Source: Archangium lipolyticum (GTDB lineage Bacteria > Myxococcota > Myxococcia > Myxococcales > Myxococcaceae). Taken from it: 64,000 nt of DNA. The notes below the pieces were generated by a model. The model was given only the letters and a program-made list of their open reading frames with translations. It searched no databases and was not told the DNA's origin. Below are positions 51,758 through 60,002 of this stretch, piece by piece. Numbering within the stretch: the stretch's first letter is position 1; each line of letters starts with the position of its first letter. The position numbers were made by a program, and so were the translations under genes. The stretch covers positions 1 to 64,000 of the forward strand of contig NZ_JANKBZ010000026.1 in assembly GCF_024623785.1 (NCBI RefSeq). The letters are read 5' to 3'.

Positions 51758-52639
51758 ATGTCCACCCTCGTCCGCCCCTCGTTCCGCGCACTCACCCTGC
51801 TCTGCTCGGCCTGCCTGGGCCTGACGGCCGCGCACGCCGTGAACTCGGTGGTGGAGGTATGGCTCCTGCCATTCCCCTCCTTCGAGCAGACGGCACCGCC
51901 CCCGCCGAAGAAGGAGGAGCTGCCCACCCCGCTCGCCCTGGCGCCGCTCGCCCGGTACACAGGCTTGCCAGACAAGCTGCGTGATCAGGTCATCCCCACG
52001 GACACGGGAGACGGGCCCATGCCGACCGTGCTGGAGCTGAAGCTGCTGGGAACGATGATGGCGTCCCCTCCGGCCATCTCCCTCGCGTCCGTGTACGAGG
52101 GACCCGCGCGCCGCACGCGCTCGGTATGGACGGGTGGGGAGGTCCTCGGAGCGGAGGTGATCGCCATCGAGCGCACACGGGTGCTCATCCTGAACGCGGG
52201 GCGGCTGGAGTACATCGGCTCCGACTCCGGAAAGGACACCGGGAGCACGGAACCGCGTGCCTCCAGTCCTCCGGCCCCGGCGGAAGCGACGTCCGGCATC
52301 GCCATCCGGCAGGTGGGGCCACAGGTCTACGAGCTCTCACGCCAGGAAGTGGACACCCTGCTCGCCAACCCCAGCGACCTGCTGATGCAGGCGCGCATCG
52401 CCCCCGCCTTCAGGGACGGCAAGCCGCAAGGATTCAAGATGTTCGCCATCCGGCCCGGCTCGCTCTACGTCCGGCTGGGCCTCCAGAACGGGGACACACT
52501 GCGGCGCATCAACGGGCTCTCACTCGAGAGCGTGGAGCAGGGGCTCGAGGCCTTCCACCAGCTGCGCGATGCCTCGCGCATCGAGCTGGAAGTGGAGCGC
52601 AACGGACAACCCGTCCGCTACACCTATTCGATGCGTTAG
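51758..52639 (+). CDS. GspC-like protein, orphan type II secretion component
   Basis: A 293-residue inner-membrane protein: one N-terminal hydrophobic segment (about 9-29), a Pro-rich linker, a homology-region domain ([24 protein letters not shown]...[13 protein letters not shown]) and a C-terminal PDZ-type domain ([32 protein letters not shown]). This is the layout of GspC, which links the inner-membrane platform to the secretin. No other gsp gene is present in the window, so it may be a second copy or serve another envelope complex. Its stop overlaps the convergent oxyR stop by four bases. Confidence 0.83.
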   Translation: MSTLVRPSFRALTLLCSACLGLTAAHAVNSVVEVWLLPFPSFEQTAPPPPKKEELPTPLALAPLARYTGLPDKLRDQVIPTDTGDGPMPTVLELKLLGTMMASPPAISLASVYEGPARRTRSVWTGGEVLGAEVIAIERTRVLILNAGRLEYIGSDSGKDTGSTEPRASSPPAPAEATSGIAIRQVGPQVYELSRQEVDTLLANPSDLLMQARIAPAFRDGKPQGFKMFAIRPGSLYVRLGLQNGDTLRRINGLSLESVEQGLEAFHQLRDASRIELEVERNGQPVRYTYSMR

Positions 52640-53565
52640 GAACGCTTCGCCGGATTCTTGAGCCCGGGCCACACGGAGCGGAGCGTGCCGGCGAGTTCCC
52701 GGAGCGCATCGGCCCGGGGGTAGCCCGGCCGCCAGACGAGGACGAGGGTGCGGCTCGGCACCGGGTCCGAGAAGGGACGCACCACGAGCTGGCCCAGCCG
52801 GTTCTCGATGGGCACCGAGAGCGAGGGCAACAGCGTGATGCCGCTGACACCCGCCATCACCATCTGAGCCAGGGTGGTGAGGCTGGTGGCGCGGAAGTCC
52901 ACCTCGCGAGCCCCCACCCGCGTGCACAGGGCGAGCGCCTGTCCCCGGAAGCAATGGCCATCCTCCAGCAGGAGCACGTTCTCCTCGTCCAGGTCCCGGA
53001 GCTGCACCTGCTTCTTCTTCGCCAACGGGTGCCCCGGGGGCGCGGCGACGACGAACGGGTCCTCCGCGATGACGGCGTGCTCCAGATCACCCAGGTCGGC
53101 CTCGAGCGCCAACAACGCCGCGTCCAGCCGCCCCTCTCCCAGGGCCCGCACGAGCAACTCCGTCTTCTCCTCGCGCAGCCGGAGCTGGAGCCGGGGGTAT
53201 TGCTTCGTCAGCGCGGGCACCACCTCGGGCAGCACATAGGGCGCGATGGTGGGGATGACCCCCAGGTGCAGACTGCCCGCGAAGGGGTCGGACAGCCGGG
53301 CCGCCGCGGACAGGATGTCTCCCGCCTCGGTGAGCACCCGGCGCGCCCTCGCCACCAGGTCCTCCCCGGCGGCGGTCAGCATCACCCTGCGCTTGTCCCG
53401 CTCGAAGAGCTTCACCCCCAACACGTCCTCGAGCTGCTGGATCTGCGCACTCAGGGCCGGCTGGGAGACGTGGCAGTGCTCGGCCGCCCGCCGGAAACCG
53501 AGCAGGTCCGCGACGGCGACCACGTACTCCAACTGCCTCAGGGAGATGTCGTTGATGGAAGGCAT
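52636..53565 (-). CDS. oxyR: OxyR-type peroxide-sensing LysR regulator
   Basis: A 309-residue LysR-type activator. The N-terminal HTH ([27 protein letters not shown]) is followed by a regulatory domain with [12 protein letters not shown], in which Cys205 and Cys214 have the same nine-residue spacing as the redox cysteines of E. coli OxyR. ATG 53565 was chosen because the longer frame (to 53604) would run through the binding site at 53581-53617. It diverges from the catalase-ankyrin operon that it should activate under peroxide stress. Confidence 0.92.
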   Translation of the reverse strand: MPSINDISLRQLEYVVAVADLLGFRRAAEHCHVSQPALSAQIQQLEDVLGVKLFERDKRRVMLTAAGEDLVARARRVLTEAGDILSAAARLSDPFAGSLHLGVIPTIAPYVLPEVVPALTKQYPRLQLRLREEKTELLVRALGEGRLDAALLALEADLGDLEHAVIAEDPFVVAAPPGHPLAKKKQVQLRDLDEENVLLLEDGHCFRGQALALCTRVGAREVDFRATSLTTLAQMVMAGVSGITLLPSLSVPIENRLGQLVVRPFSDPVPSRTLVLVWRPGYPRADALRELAGTLRSVWPGLKNPAKRS

Positions 53566-53580
53566 GGGTCTGGAGAACCG

Positions 53581-53617
53581 ATAGCCCCAGCCTATCAATC
53601 CCATCGGAACGATGTCT
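53581..53617. promoter_or_regulatory. OxyR-binding site between oxyR and catalase
   Basis: The sequence reads ATAG-N7-CTAT-N7-ATCG-N7-GTCT, which compares with the OxyR consensus ATAG-N7-CTAT-N7-ATAG-N7-CTAT. Two elements are perfect, the third has one mismatch, the fourth two, and all spacings are exact. It lies 75 bases upstream of the catalase start and 15 bases upstream of oxyR. Confidence 0.75.
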
Positions 53618-53691
53618 TGGGCAACTCAGCACGAACTCTCTACTTTTCTCCTCGTCACGAACGCCGTGACACCACCCAGGAGAGAGTTCAC

Positions 53692-55164
53692 GTGTCCAAT
53701 CGTCCCCATCTGACCACCGAGGCCGGCGCTCCCGTCGCCAACAACCAGCACTCGCAGACGGCCGGCGCCACGGGCCCGGTGCTGCTGCAGGACCACCACC
53801 TCCTGGAGAAGCTCGCCCGCTTCAACCGCGAGCGCATCCCGGAGCGCGTGGTGCACGCGGTGGGCTCGGGCGCCTACGGCTACTTCGAGGTCACCAACCC
53901 CGACATCTCGCGCTTCACGCGCATGAAGCTCTTCAACGCCCAGGGCAAGCGCACCGAGGTCTTCCTGCGCTTCTCCACCGTGGCCGGCTCCAAGGGCGCC
54001 CCCGACACCGCTCGCGACCCGCGCGGCTTCGCGGTCCGCTTCTACACCGAGGACGGCAACTGGGACCTGGTGGGCAACAACACCCCCGTCTTCTTCCTGC
54101 GCGACGGCATCAAGTTCCCGGACTTCATCCACTCGCAGAAGTACGACCCGTTCACCAACTGCCAGGAGCCCGACAACCAGTGGGACTTCTTCTCGCACTC
54201 GCCCGAGGCCACGCACCAGTTCACCTGGCTCTTCGGTGACCGCGGCATCCCCGCGACGCTGCGGCACATGGATGGCTTCGGCTCGCACACCTTCCAGTGG
54301 GTGAACGCCCAGGGCGAGCGCTTCTGGGTGAAGTTCCACTTCAAGACCAACCAGGGCATCCGCACCCTCTCCTCCGAGGAGGCCGCGGCCATCGGCGGGA
54401 GGGATCCGCAGTACCACCAGCGCGACCTCTACGCGGCGCTCGAGCGCGGCGACTTCCCCTCGTGGACGCTCAAGGTTCAGGTCATGCCCGAGGCCGACGC
54501 GCCCACCTACCGCTTCAACCCCTTCGACCTCACCAAGGTGTGGCCCTACAAGGACTACCCCCTCATCGAGGTGGGCCAGCTGGTGCTCAACCGGGCTCCG
54601 GACAACTACTTCGCCGACGTGGAGCAGGCGGCGCTCGACCCGTCCAACTTCGTGCCGGGCATCGGCCCCTCGCCAGACCGCATGCTCCAGGCGCGCCTCT
54701 TCGCCTACGGCGACGCGCACCGCTACCGGCTCGGCATCAACCACACCCGGCTGCCGGTGAACTCGCCCAGGGGCGTGCAGGGCGGCGCGCGCAACTACGG
54801 CCGTGACGGCGCCATGAGCTTCGACGGCAACGGTGGGCGCGCCAAGAACTACGAGCCGAACAGCTTCGACGGCCCCGCGCAGACGAACGAGGACCCGGGC
54901 CTCGGCGTCTCCCTTAGTGGCTCCACGGGCACCTACGTCCCCGTGCGGCACGCCGAGGACAACGACTTCGTGCAGGCCGGCGCCCTGTACCGGGTGATGA
55001 GCGAGGAGGAGCGCGTGCGGCTGGTGAACAACATCGCGGGCAGCCTCTCACAGGTGAGCCGCGAGGACATCATCGCGCGCAGCATCGCCCACTTCCGCAA
55101 CGCCGACGAGGAGTACGGCTCGCGCATCGCGAAGGCCGTCCACGAGCGCCGCCGCTCGCGCTGA
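53692..55164 (+). CDS. Monofunctional haem catalase (small-subunit, clade 3 type)
   Basis: A 490-residue catalase that dismutates hydrogen peroxide. The distal-side [17 protein letters not shown] carries the catalytic His, [16 protein letters not shown] and [15 protein letters not shown] are typical, and [14 protein letters not shown] holds the proximal Tyr haem ligand. Length fits the small-subunit class. GTG 53692 is the start, with AGGAGA upstream; the same frame continues upstream only as a shadow of oxyR. It is controlled by the OxyR site at 53581-53617 and cotranscribed with the ankyrin gene 36 bases downstream. Confidence 0.95.
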   Translation: MSNRPHLTTEAGAPVANNQHSQTAGATGPVLLQDHHLLEKLARFNRERIPERVVHAVGSGAYGYFEVTNPDISRFTRMKLFNAQGKRTEVFLRFSTVAGSKGAPDTARDPRGFAVRFYTEDGNWDLVGNNTPVFFLRDGIKFPDFIHSQKYDPFTNCQEPDNQWDFFSHSPEATHQFTWLFGDRGIPATLRHMDGFGSHTFQWVNAQGERFWVKFHFKTNQGIRTLSSEEAAAIGGRDPQYHQRDLYAALERGDFPSWTLKVQVMPEADAPTYRFNPFDLTKVWPYKDYPLIEVGQLVLNRAPDNYFADVEQAALDPSNFVPGIGPSPDRMLQARLFAYGDAHRYRLGINHTRLPVNSPRGVQGGARNYGRDGAMSFDGNGGRAKNYEPNSFDGPAQTNEDPGLGVSLSGSTGTYVPVRHAEDNDFVQAGALYRVMSEEERVRLVNNIAGSLSQVSREDIIARSIAHFRNADEEYGSRIAKAVHERRRSR

Positions 55165-55200
55165 ACCCACTTCCCTCCCCCACTCTTCGAGGACTTTCCC

Positions 55201-55752
55201 ATGAAGGCACAGACCCCTGATTCGCGACCGATGGTGACGGACAACGACGTGTTGGAGCTGGCGCGCACGGCCTTCCAGCACGCGAGGGCCGGGGAGACGG
55301 CCCTCCTGGGGAGGCTCCTCGAGGCGGGGCTGCCCGCCAACCTCACCAACGAGCGGGGAGACACCCTGCTGATGCTCTCGAGCTACCTCGGCCACGAGGA
55401 GACCACCCGGCTCCTCCTGAAGCACGGGGCCGATCCGGAGCGGCTCAACGATCGTGGCCAGACGCCGCTGGCCGGTGCCGCCTTCAAGGGCAACCTCGAC
55501 ATCGCACGGCTGCTGCTGGACCACGGCGCGCGCGTCGACGGTACGGGGCCGGACGGCAAGACGGCCCTCATGTTCGCGGCGATGTTCGACCGGAAGAACG
55601 TGCTCGAGCTGCTGGTCGCGTACGGCGCGGATCCGGAGCGCAAGGACGCCGACGGGCGCACGGCACTCGATTACGCCCGTGCCATGGGCGCCCGGGGCAC
55701 CGCGGAGCGGCTCGAGAAATTGCAGGGGACGCGCGAGCAACGCGCGTCCTGA
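55201..55752 (+). CDS. Ankyrin-repeat protein linked to catalase (AnkB-like)
   Basis: A 183-residue protein with about four ankyrin repeats (GDTLLMLSSYLGHEETTRLLLKHGADPERL, GQTPLAGAAFKGNLDIARLLLDHGA, GKTALMFAAMFDRKNVLELLVAYGADPE). No signal peptide. It follows catalase after 36 bases and is ended by a hairpin. In Pseudomonas an ankyrin protein, AnkB, is encoded behind katB and is needed for full catalase activity; this arrangement looks equivalent. The role here is inferred from gene order. Confidence 0.87.
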   Translation: MKAQTPDSRPMVTDNDVLELARTAFQHARAGETALLGRLLEAGLPANLTNERGDTLLMLSSYLGHEETTRLLLKHGADPERLNDRGQTPLAGAAFKGNLDIARLLLDHGARVDGTGPDGKTALMFAAMFDRKNVLELLVAYGADPERKDADGRTALDYARAMGARGTAERLEKLQGTREQRAS

Positions 55753-55766
55753 CAAAGCCTCACACG

Positions 55767-55791
55767 GGCCACCGTGCGCCGTACGGTGGCC
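55767..55791 (+). terminator. Terminator-like hairpin after catalase-ankyrin operon
   Basis: GGCCACCGT (55767-55775) pairs perfectly with ACGGTGGCC (55783-55791) around a seven-base loop, 15 bases after the ankyrin stop. No U-run follows. Confidence 0.6.
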
Positions 55792-55848
55792 AGACAGTCG
55801 CCGGAACCCGGCTTGACAAAAAACGCGTGCACACGCACCTTGCGTGAC

Positions 55849-55926
55849 GTGAGCTTCGTTTCCGCCATCACCACCACGACCACCACCGCCACTCTCTTCG
55901 GCGGGAGTGGATTCGTGCGCGCGTGA
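55849..55926 (+). CDS. Threonine-rich leader peptide of the ThrRS-like gene
   Basis: A 25-codon reading frame from GTG 55849 to TGA 55924-55926. Codons 8-13 (55870-55887) are six consecutive Thr codons (five ACC, one ACG), and codon 15 (ACT) is a seventh Thr. It ends 107 bases before a threonyl-tRNA synthetase-like gene, with alternative hairpins and a U-run between. This is the arrangement of amino-acid attenuation leaders such as thrL. No Shine-Dalgarno sequence is visible; a TTGACA at 55813-55818 would place the transcription start at or next to the GTG, so a leaderless start is possible. Too short for routine gene callers. Confidence 0.7.
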   Translation: MSFVSAITTTTTTATLFGGSGFVRA

Positions 55927-55939
55927 TGAGCTGACGAAC

Positions 55940-56015
55940 GCACGGTTCCCTGCCCCGCCTCTCCGGCCGGGGCGTCCGTGCAAGCGCTCAGTGCTCCGAC
56001 CGGAAGGCCTCTTTT
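55940..56015 (+). promoter_or_regulatory. Candidate transcription attenuator of the ThrRS-like gene
   Basis: Two mutually exclusive structures: an upstream hairpin with GCACGG (55940-55945)/CCGTGC (55976-55981) and GCCCCG (55952-55957)/CGGGGC (55968-55973), and a downstream one with GCCTCTCCGG (55957-55966)/CCGGAAGGC (56000-56008) followed by CTCTTTT (56009-56015). The 5' arm of the second lies in the loop of the first. A Shine-Dalgarno GGAG for the synthetase gene follows at 56024. Confidence 0.55.
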
Positions 56016-56033
56016 CCTGATTCGGAGTCTGAA

Positions 56034-57239
56034 ATGCTCGAAGAACACGATCACCGCTCCCTCGGCCAGCGCCTGGACCTCTTCCACATGCAGGAGGAGG
56101 CGCCCGGCATGGTCTTCTGGCACCCGCGCGGCTACCTGCTGTACCGCCTCATCGAGAACCGCGTCCGGCAACAGATGCAACGCGATGGCTTCCTCGAGGT
56201 GAGGACGCCTCAAATCCTCGCCCAGCCCCTCTGGGAGCGCAGCGGCCACTGGGACAACTTCCGCGAGAACATGTTCCTGCTCGCCGAGGACGGCGGGCGG
56301 CACATGGCGGTCAAGCCAGTGAACTGCCCCGGTCACATCCAGCTCGTCCAGCGCATGTCCCCCAGCTACCGGGACCTGCCCGTGAAGCTGGGGGAGTTCG
56401 GGCTCGTGCACCGCAACGAGCCGGGTGGAGCGCTCCACGGCCTGTTCCGCCTGCGCCAGTTCACGCAGGATGACGGCCACGTCTTCTGTGCCGAGGAGCA
56501 GATGCGAGAGGAGGTCTCCCGCTTCTGCCGCTCGCTCCACGCCTTCTACGCCGACTTCGGCTTCGAGGACGTGGAGGTGGCCTTCTCCAGCCGTCCCGCC
56601 CAGCGCGCCGGAAGTGACGAGATGTGGGATCTCGCCGAGTCGCTCCTGCTCGAATCCGCGAAACAGGCGGGGCTCGAGTGCGTCATGCAGCCCGGCCAGG
56701 GGGCCTTCTACGCGCCCAAGCTGGAGTTCGTCCTGAAGGACCGGCTTGGCCGCAGCTGGCAGTGCGGGACGATCCAACTCGACCTGGTGCTGCCGGAGCG
56801 GTTCGACATCCACTACGTGGACGCCTCGGGACAGAAGCGCCGGCCGATGATGCTCCACCGAGCGATTCTCGGAAGCCTGGAGCGCTTCATGGGCATGCTG
56901 CTGGAGCACCACGGAGGCGCCCTGCCCGCGTGGCTCGCACCGGAGCAGGTCGTCGTGGCGTCCGTGGCCGAGGCGGCCGCGGGCTACGCCGAGCGCTTCG
57001 CCGCGAAGCTGCGCGAGGTGGGCTGCCGCGCGAGCGTGGATGCGCGGGGTGAGTCGCTTTCACGGAAGATCGTCGACTCACACCAGGCTGGAGTGCCGTG
57101 GCTGGTGGTGGTGGGTAACCGGGAGGTGGAGAAGAACGCCGTCCGGCTGCGGCGGAGGGACGGCGAGCAGCGCGACCTGCCCTGGGACGAGGCGGTGGCG
57201 GCGCTCGTCGCTGAGTGCCGGCCGGCAGCCGCGGCGTGA
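56034..57239 (+). CDS. Threonyl-tRNA synthetase paralogue lacking TGS and editing domains
   Basis: A 401-residue class II synthetase. It begins directly at the catalytic core (DHRSLGQRLDLFHMQEEAPG), so the roughly 240-residue N-terminal TGS and N2 editing domains of standard ThrRS are missing. The zinc ligands are kept (Cys in NCPGH, His in DDGHVFC, His in LHRAILGS), as are motif 2 (VHRNEPGGALHGLFRLRQF), motif 3 (HRAILGSLERFMG) and the C-terminal anticodon-binding domain (VVVASV...VDARGESLSRKI). It should charge tRNA-Thr but not clear Ser-tRNA-Thr in cis. ATG 56034 has GGAG seven bases upstream. It is preceded by a Thr-codon leader peptide and followed by a long hairpin. Editing-deficient second ThrRS enzymes are known in cyanobacteria. 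Confidence 0.9.
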   Translation: MLEEHDHRSLGQRLDLFHMQEEAPGMVFWHPRGYLLYRLIENRVRQQMQRDGFLEVRTPQILAQPLWERSGHWDNFRENMFLLAEDGGRHMAVKPVNCPGHIQLVQRMSPSYRDLPVKLGEFGLVHRNEPGGALHGLFRLRQFTQDDGHVFCAEEQMREEVSRFCRSLHAFYADFGFEDVEVAFSSRPAQRAGSDEMWDLAESLLLESAKQAGLECVMQPGQGAFYAPKLEFVLKDRLGRSWQCGTIQLDLVLPERFDIHYVDASGQKRRPMMLHRAILGSLERFMGMLLEHHGGALPAWLAPEQVVVASVAEAAAGYAERFAAKLREVGCRASVDARGESLSRKIVDSHQAGVPWLVVVGNREVEKNAVRLRRRDGEQRDLPWDEAVAALVAECRPAAAA

Positions 57240-57245
57240 GTGAAG

Positions 57246-57303
57246 ACGGTGGAGGCGCCCACGCGCCCGTGTCGTGTCGGGCGTGTCACGACGCCTCCAC
57301 CGT
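57246..57303 (+). terminator. Long hairpin after ThrRS-like gene
   Basis: ACGGTGGAGGCG (57246-57257) pairs perfectly with CGCCTCCACCGT (57292-57303). The intervening 34 bases contain a further GCGCCCG/CGGGCGT pairing. It begins six bases after the stop; only a weak pyrimidine-rich run follows. Confidence 0.65.
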
Positions 57304-57398
57304 GGGTTCACATTCTTCGTCCACCCCGTTCGCGGCTTGACGGGCCGCGCTCATGAACCTGGAGCCCCCACGTGCGGGTGTGGTTGGCTGCGCCGCCT

Positions 57399-58349
57399 AT
57401 GCCTGAGCGTGTAAGCAAGATCGCAATCATCGGAGCCGGTTCAGTAGGGGCCACCATCGCCTATGCCAGCATGATCCGGGGGGTGGCCAAGCAGCTCGCC
57501 CTCTACGACATCAGCCGGGACAAGGTGAACGCGGAGGTGCTGGACCTGAACCATGGGCTTCAATTCGTCCCCATGGCCACGCTGGAGGGATCGGACGACA
57601 TCGGCGTGTGCGCGGGAGCGGATGTGATCGTCATCACCGCGGGGGCCAAGCAGAAGCCCGGTCAGACGCGGATGGAGCTGGCGGGTGCGAACGTGGAGCT
57701 GTGCCGCACGCTCGTGCCGAAGCTGCTGTCGGTGGCCCCCAACGCGCTGCTGCTCGTGGTGACCAACCCGGTGGATGTGCTGACGTACGTGGTGCAGAAG
57801 CTGAGCGGCCTGCCGTCGAAGCGGGTCTTCGGCAGTGGGACGGTGCTGGACTCCTCGCGCTTCCGCTTCCTGATCGCGCGCCAGCTGAACGTGGCGGTGC
57901 AGAACGTGCACGCCTTCATCGCCGGCGAGCACGGAGATTCGGAGCTCCCGCTGTGGAGCTCGGCCACGGTGGGCGGCGTGCCGCTGCTCCAGTGGTCGGC
58001 CCCGGGACACGCGAAGCTGACGGAGGAGGACCGCACCCACATCTTCGACAACGTGCGCAATGCCGCGTACCACATCATCCGGGGCAAGGGCGCCACCAAC
58101 TACGCCATCGGTCTGGCCACGGCGCAAATCCTGGAGGCGGTGCTGTACGACGAGCAACGCGTGCTGCCCGTGAGCTCCCGGTTGGACGGGTACCTCGGCA
58201 TCAGCGACGTGTGCATGAGCGTGCCGAGCATCGTCAACCGCACCGGCGTGGAGACGGCCCTGGAGATACCCATGAGCGAATCGGAGCGCGAGGGCCTGCG
58301 CCGGAGCGCGGATACCATCCGCCACGCCATCCGCACGCTGGGGTTCTGA
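57399..58349 (+). CDS. ldh: L-lactate dehydrogenase
   Basis: A 316-residue NAD-dependent enzyme interconverting lactate and pyruvate. Motifs: NAD loop IGAGSVGATIA, AGAKQKPGQTRMEL with Gln at the specificity position (Arg would indicate malate dehydrogenase), VTNPVDVLTYV and the catalytic His in GEHGDSELPLW. ATG 57399 starts the conserved fold within eleven residues; an in-frame start at 57372 is less likely. It stands alone and is convergent with an unknown gene. A lactate dehydrogenase in an aerobic myxobacterium may support micro-oxic life in soil or use of prey lactate. Confidence 0.92.
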   Translation: MPERVSKIAIIGAGSVGATIAYASMIRGVAKQLALYDISRDKVNAEVLDLNHGLQFVPMATLEGSDDIGVCAGADVIVITAGAKQKPGQTRMELAGANVELCRTLVPKLLSVAPNALLLVVTNPVDVLTYVVQKLSGLPSKRVFGSGTVLDSSRFRFLIARQLNVAVQNVHAFIAGEHGDSELPLWSSATVGGVPLLQWSAPGHAKLTEEDRTHIFDNVRNAAYHIIRGKGATNYAIGLATAQILEAVLYDEQRVLPVSSRLDGYLGISDVCMSVPSIVNRTGVETALEIPMSESEREGLRRSADTIRHAIRTLGF

Positions 58350-58352
58350 GGC

Positions 58353-59075
58353 TCACCCGCCCAGCAGGCGCTGGTACTCCTTTTGACTCAGCCGGCGCAG
58401 CATACAGGCGTAGCGATCCCGCCGTCCCCAGGCGGCCTTGAGTTCCCCCTTCCGGCCGCCCAGGTTGAGGACATGTTTCCTCAAGACGATGTCATATGCG
58501 TCGCGCCTCTCCTGGATGGAGGCCGGCACGGGCGCGAACCGCACGAGGTGCCAGCTGCCGTTGATCTTCCGGACGTCGTGCCACTCGTCGAGCTCCCGGC
58601 CCGGGAACCTCGGCACCCAGGGCTTGCGCTCGTAGGCCCGGAGCAGACCGGTGCGCGGGCAGACGTACAGACGACCCCATCTGGAGCCCGGCTCGAGCTC
58701 GACCGGTCTGCCGTAGGAGTCGATCGCCTCGTAGATCCCGCCGTCGCTCTCCCGGACCTGCCGGTACACGAACTGGTCGAGGTGCTCGAGGATGTGTTTC
58801 TTGACGGCGCTGTCGAGGGAGACGTGCTCGCAGATCTCCGAGTACACGTCATTCCACGGACGGCCGACGCACGAGCGAAGGAAACGACGAAGCGGCGCCA
58901 GGTTCTCGTTGAGGTACTTGTAGCCGTAGCCCCGGCCCATGCCCTCGCGCTTCGGGGCCTCCTCGAAATCGCCCCGGTCAATCTTCAAGCGGCCTCGCGG
59001 GTAGTGGCTCCCATTGCGCTTCGGAATGCGCATCCGCGGCCGCTCGACGATGACCTTGAACATGTCCTCGCGCAT
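58353..59075 (-). CDS. Conserved-looking protein of unknown function
   Basis: A 240-residue soluble protein, rich in Arg, Lys and Trp, with no recognised domain. The N-terminal part reads RMRIPKRNGSHYPRGRLK, followed by NENLAPLRRFLRSCVGRPWNDVYSEI, HLDQFVYRQV, WGRLYVCPRTG and WHDVRKINGSWHLVRFAP. The high content of aromatic and basic residues could fit RNA or DNA binding. ATG 59075 has GGGAGG close upstream; ATG 59063 is an alternative. A longer frame to 59822 is a shadow of the gene downstream. Function unknown. Confidence 0.7.
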   Translation of the reverse strand: MREDMFKVIVERPRMRIPKRNGSHYPRGRLKIDRGDFEEAPKREGMGRGYGYKYLNENLAPLRRFLRSCVGRPWNDVYSEICEHVSLDSAVKKHILEHLDQFVYRQVRESDGGIYEAIDSYGRPVELEPGSRWGRLYVCPRTGLLRAYERKPWVPRFPGRELDEWHDVRKINGSWHLVRFAPVPASIQERRDAYDIVLRKHVLNLGGRKGELKAAWGRRDRYACMLRRLSQKEYQRLLGG

Positions 59076-59195
59076 GAAACCTCCCGTGAGCACGCCGCCA
59101 GGGACGATCGCGCGGCCTGGGCCTGACAAGCGCCCCCTCGCGGTCGGACACGGGCGGGTGCTAATCAAGTCCCCTCCTCCCAGGAGCCCTTCCTC

Positions 59196-59984
59196 GTGAC
59201 GACCCGATGCACCGTGTTCGCGCGGCTCTGCTTCCTCGTACCCCTCACCGTGCTCGCCTGCGCGGGAGAGCGCCTCCCCTCGAAGCACGCGCCAACGTCT
59301 GGATTCGAGGTCGTCCACAGCTGGCCACATGACCCCCAGGCCTTCACGCAGGGACTCGTCTACCGGGATGGCAGGCTGTACGAGAGCACGGGCATCCGAG
59401 GGGAGTCCGACGTCCGCGAGGTGGAGCTCGACACGGGCCGCGTCCTGCGTGCACACGCGCTCGCGCGGCAGTATTTCGGCGAGGGGCTCGCGCTCCTCGA
59501 TGGCAGGCTCTACCAACTCACCTGGGATTCGCGTGTGGGCTTCATCTACGACGCCGCGACGTTCCAGGAGTTGGGCCGGTTCAGCTACTCCACCGAGGGC
59601 TGGGGGCTCACCGACGACGGCACCTCCCTCATCCTGAGCGACGGCACCAGCACGCTGCGCTTCCTGGACCCCGCCACGTTCGAGGTGCGGCGCACCGTCA
59701 AGGTGACCGACGGCGGCGCCGAGGTCTGGCAGCTCAACGAGCTGGAGTACGTGAACGGCGAGGTCTACGCGAACGTGTGGAAGCGCGACGTCATCGCCCA
59801 GATCGACCCGGCCACGGGACACGTGACCGGGTGGATCGATCTCACGGGGCTCCTCCCGCCAGAAGACCAGGTCGGGCGCGAGGACGTGTTGAACGGCATT
59901 GCCTACGACGCGGCCAACGACCGGCTCCTCGTCACCGGGAAGCGCTGGCCGAAGCTGTTCCAGATTCGCGTCGTGCCCCGGTAG
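59196..59984 (+). CDS. Glutaminyl-peptide cyclotransferase (beta-propeller type), lipoprotein
   Basis: A 262-residue protein that should cyclise N-terminal Gln to pyroglutamate. Signal peptide with lipobox VLACA; the mature five-bladed propeller contains WPHDPQAFTQGL, YESTGIRGES, EGLALLDGRLYQLTW, TEGWGLTDDG, LNELEYVNGEVYANVWK and LNGIAYD, which are the hallmark repeats of the plant/bacterial glutamine cyclotransferase family. Start is GTG 59196, with AGGAG upstream. It is anchored in the envelope and probably modifies secreted proteins. Convergent with the M24 peptidase gene. Confidence 0.93.
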   Translation: MTTRCTVFARLCFLVPLTVLACAGERLPSKHAPTSGFEVVHSWPHDPQAFTQGLVYRDGRLYESTGIRGESDVREVELDTGRVLRAHALARQYFGEGLALLDGRLYQLTWDSRVGFIYDAATFQELGRFSYSTEGWGLTDDGTSLILSDGTSTLRFLDPATFEVRRTVKVTDGGAEVWQLNELEYVNGEVYANVWKRDVIAQIDPATGHVTGWIDLTGLLPPEDQVGREDVLNGIAYDAANDRLLVTGKRWPKLFQIRVVPR

Positions 59985-60002
59985 GACGCCCCGGCGGCGG
60001 GT

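Noticed and set aside
52126-53691. Upstream extension of the catalase frame by 522 codons
   Set aside because: It runs through gspC and oxyR sequence in an unrelated frame; catalase proper starts at GTG 53692 with a Shine-Dalgarno sequence.
55753-56033. T-box riboswitch in front of the ThrRS-like gene
   Set aside because: No AGGGTGGNACCGCG-type T-box sequence is present; the Thr-codon leader explains the region better.
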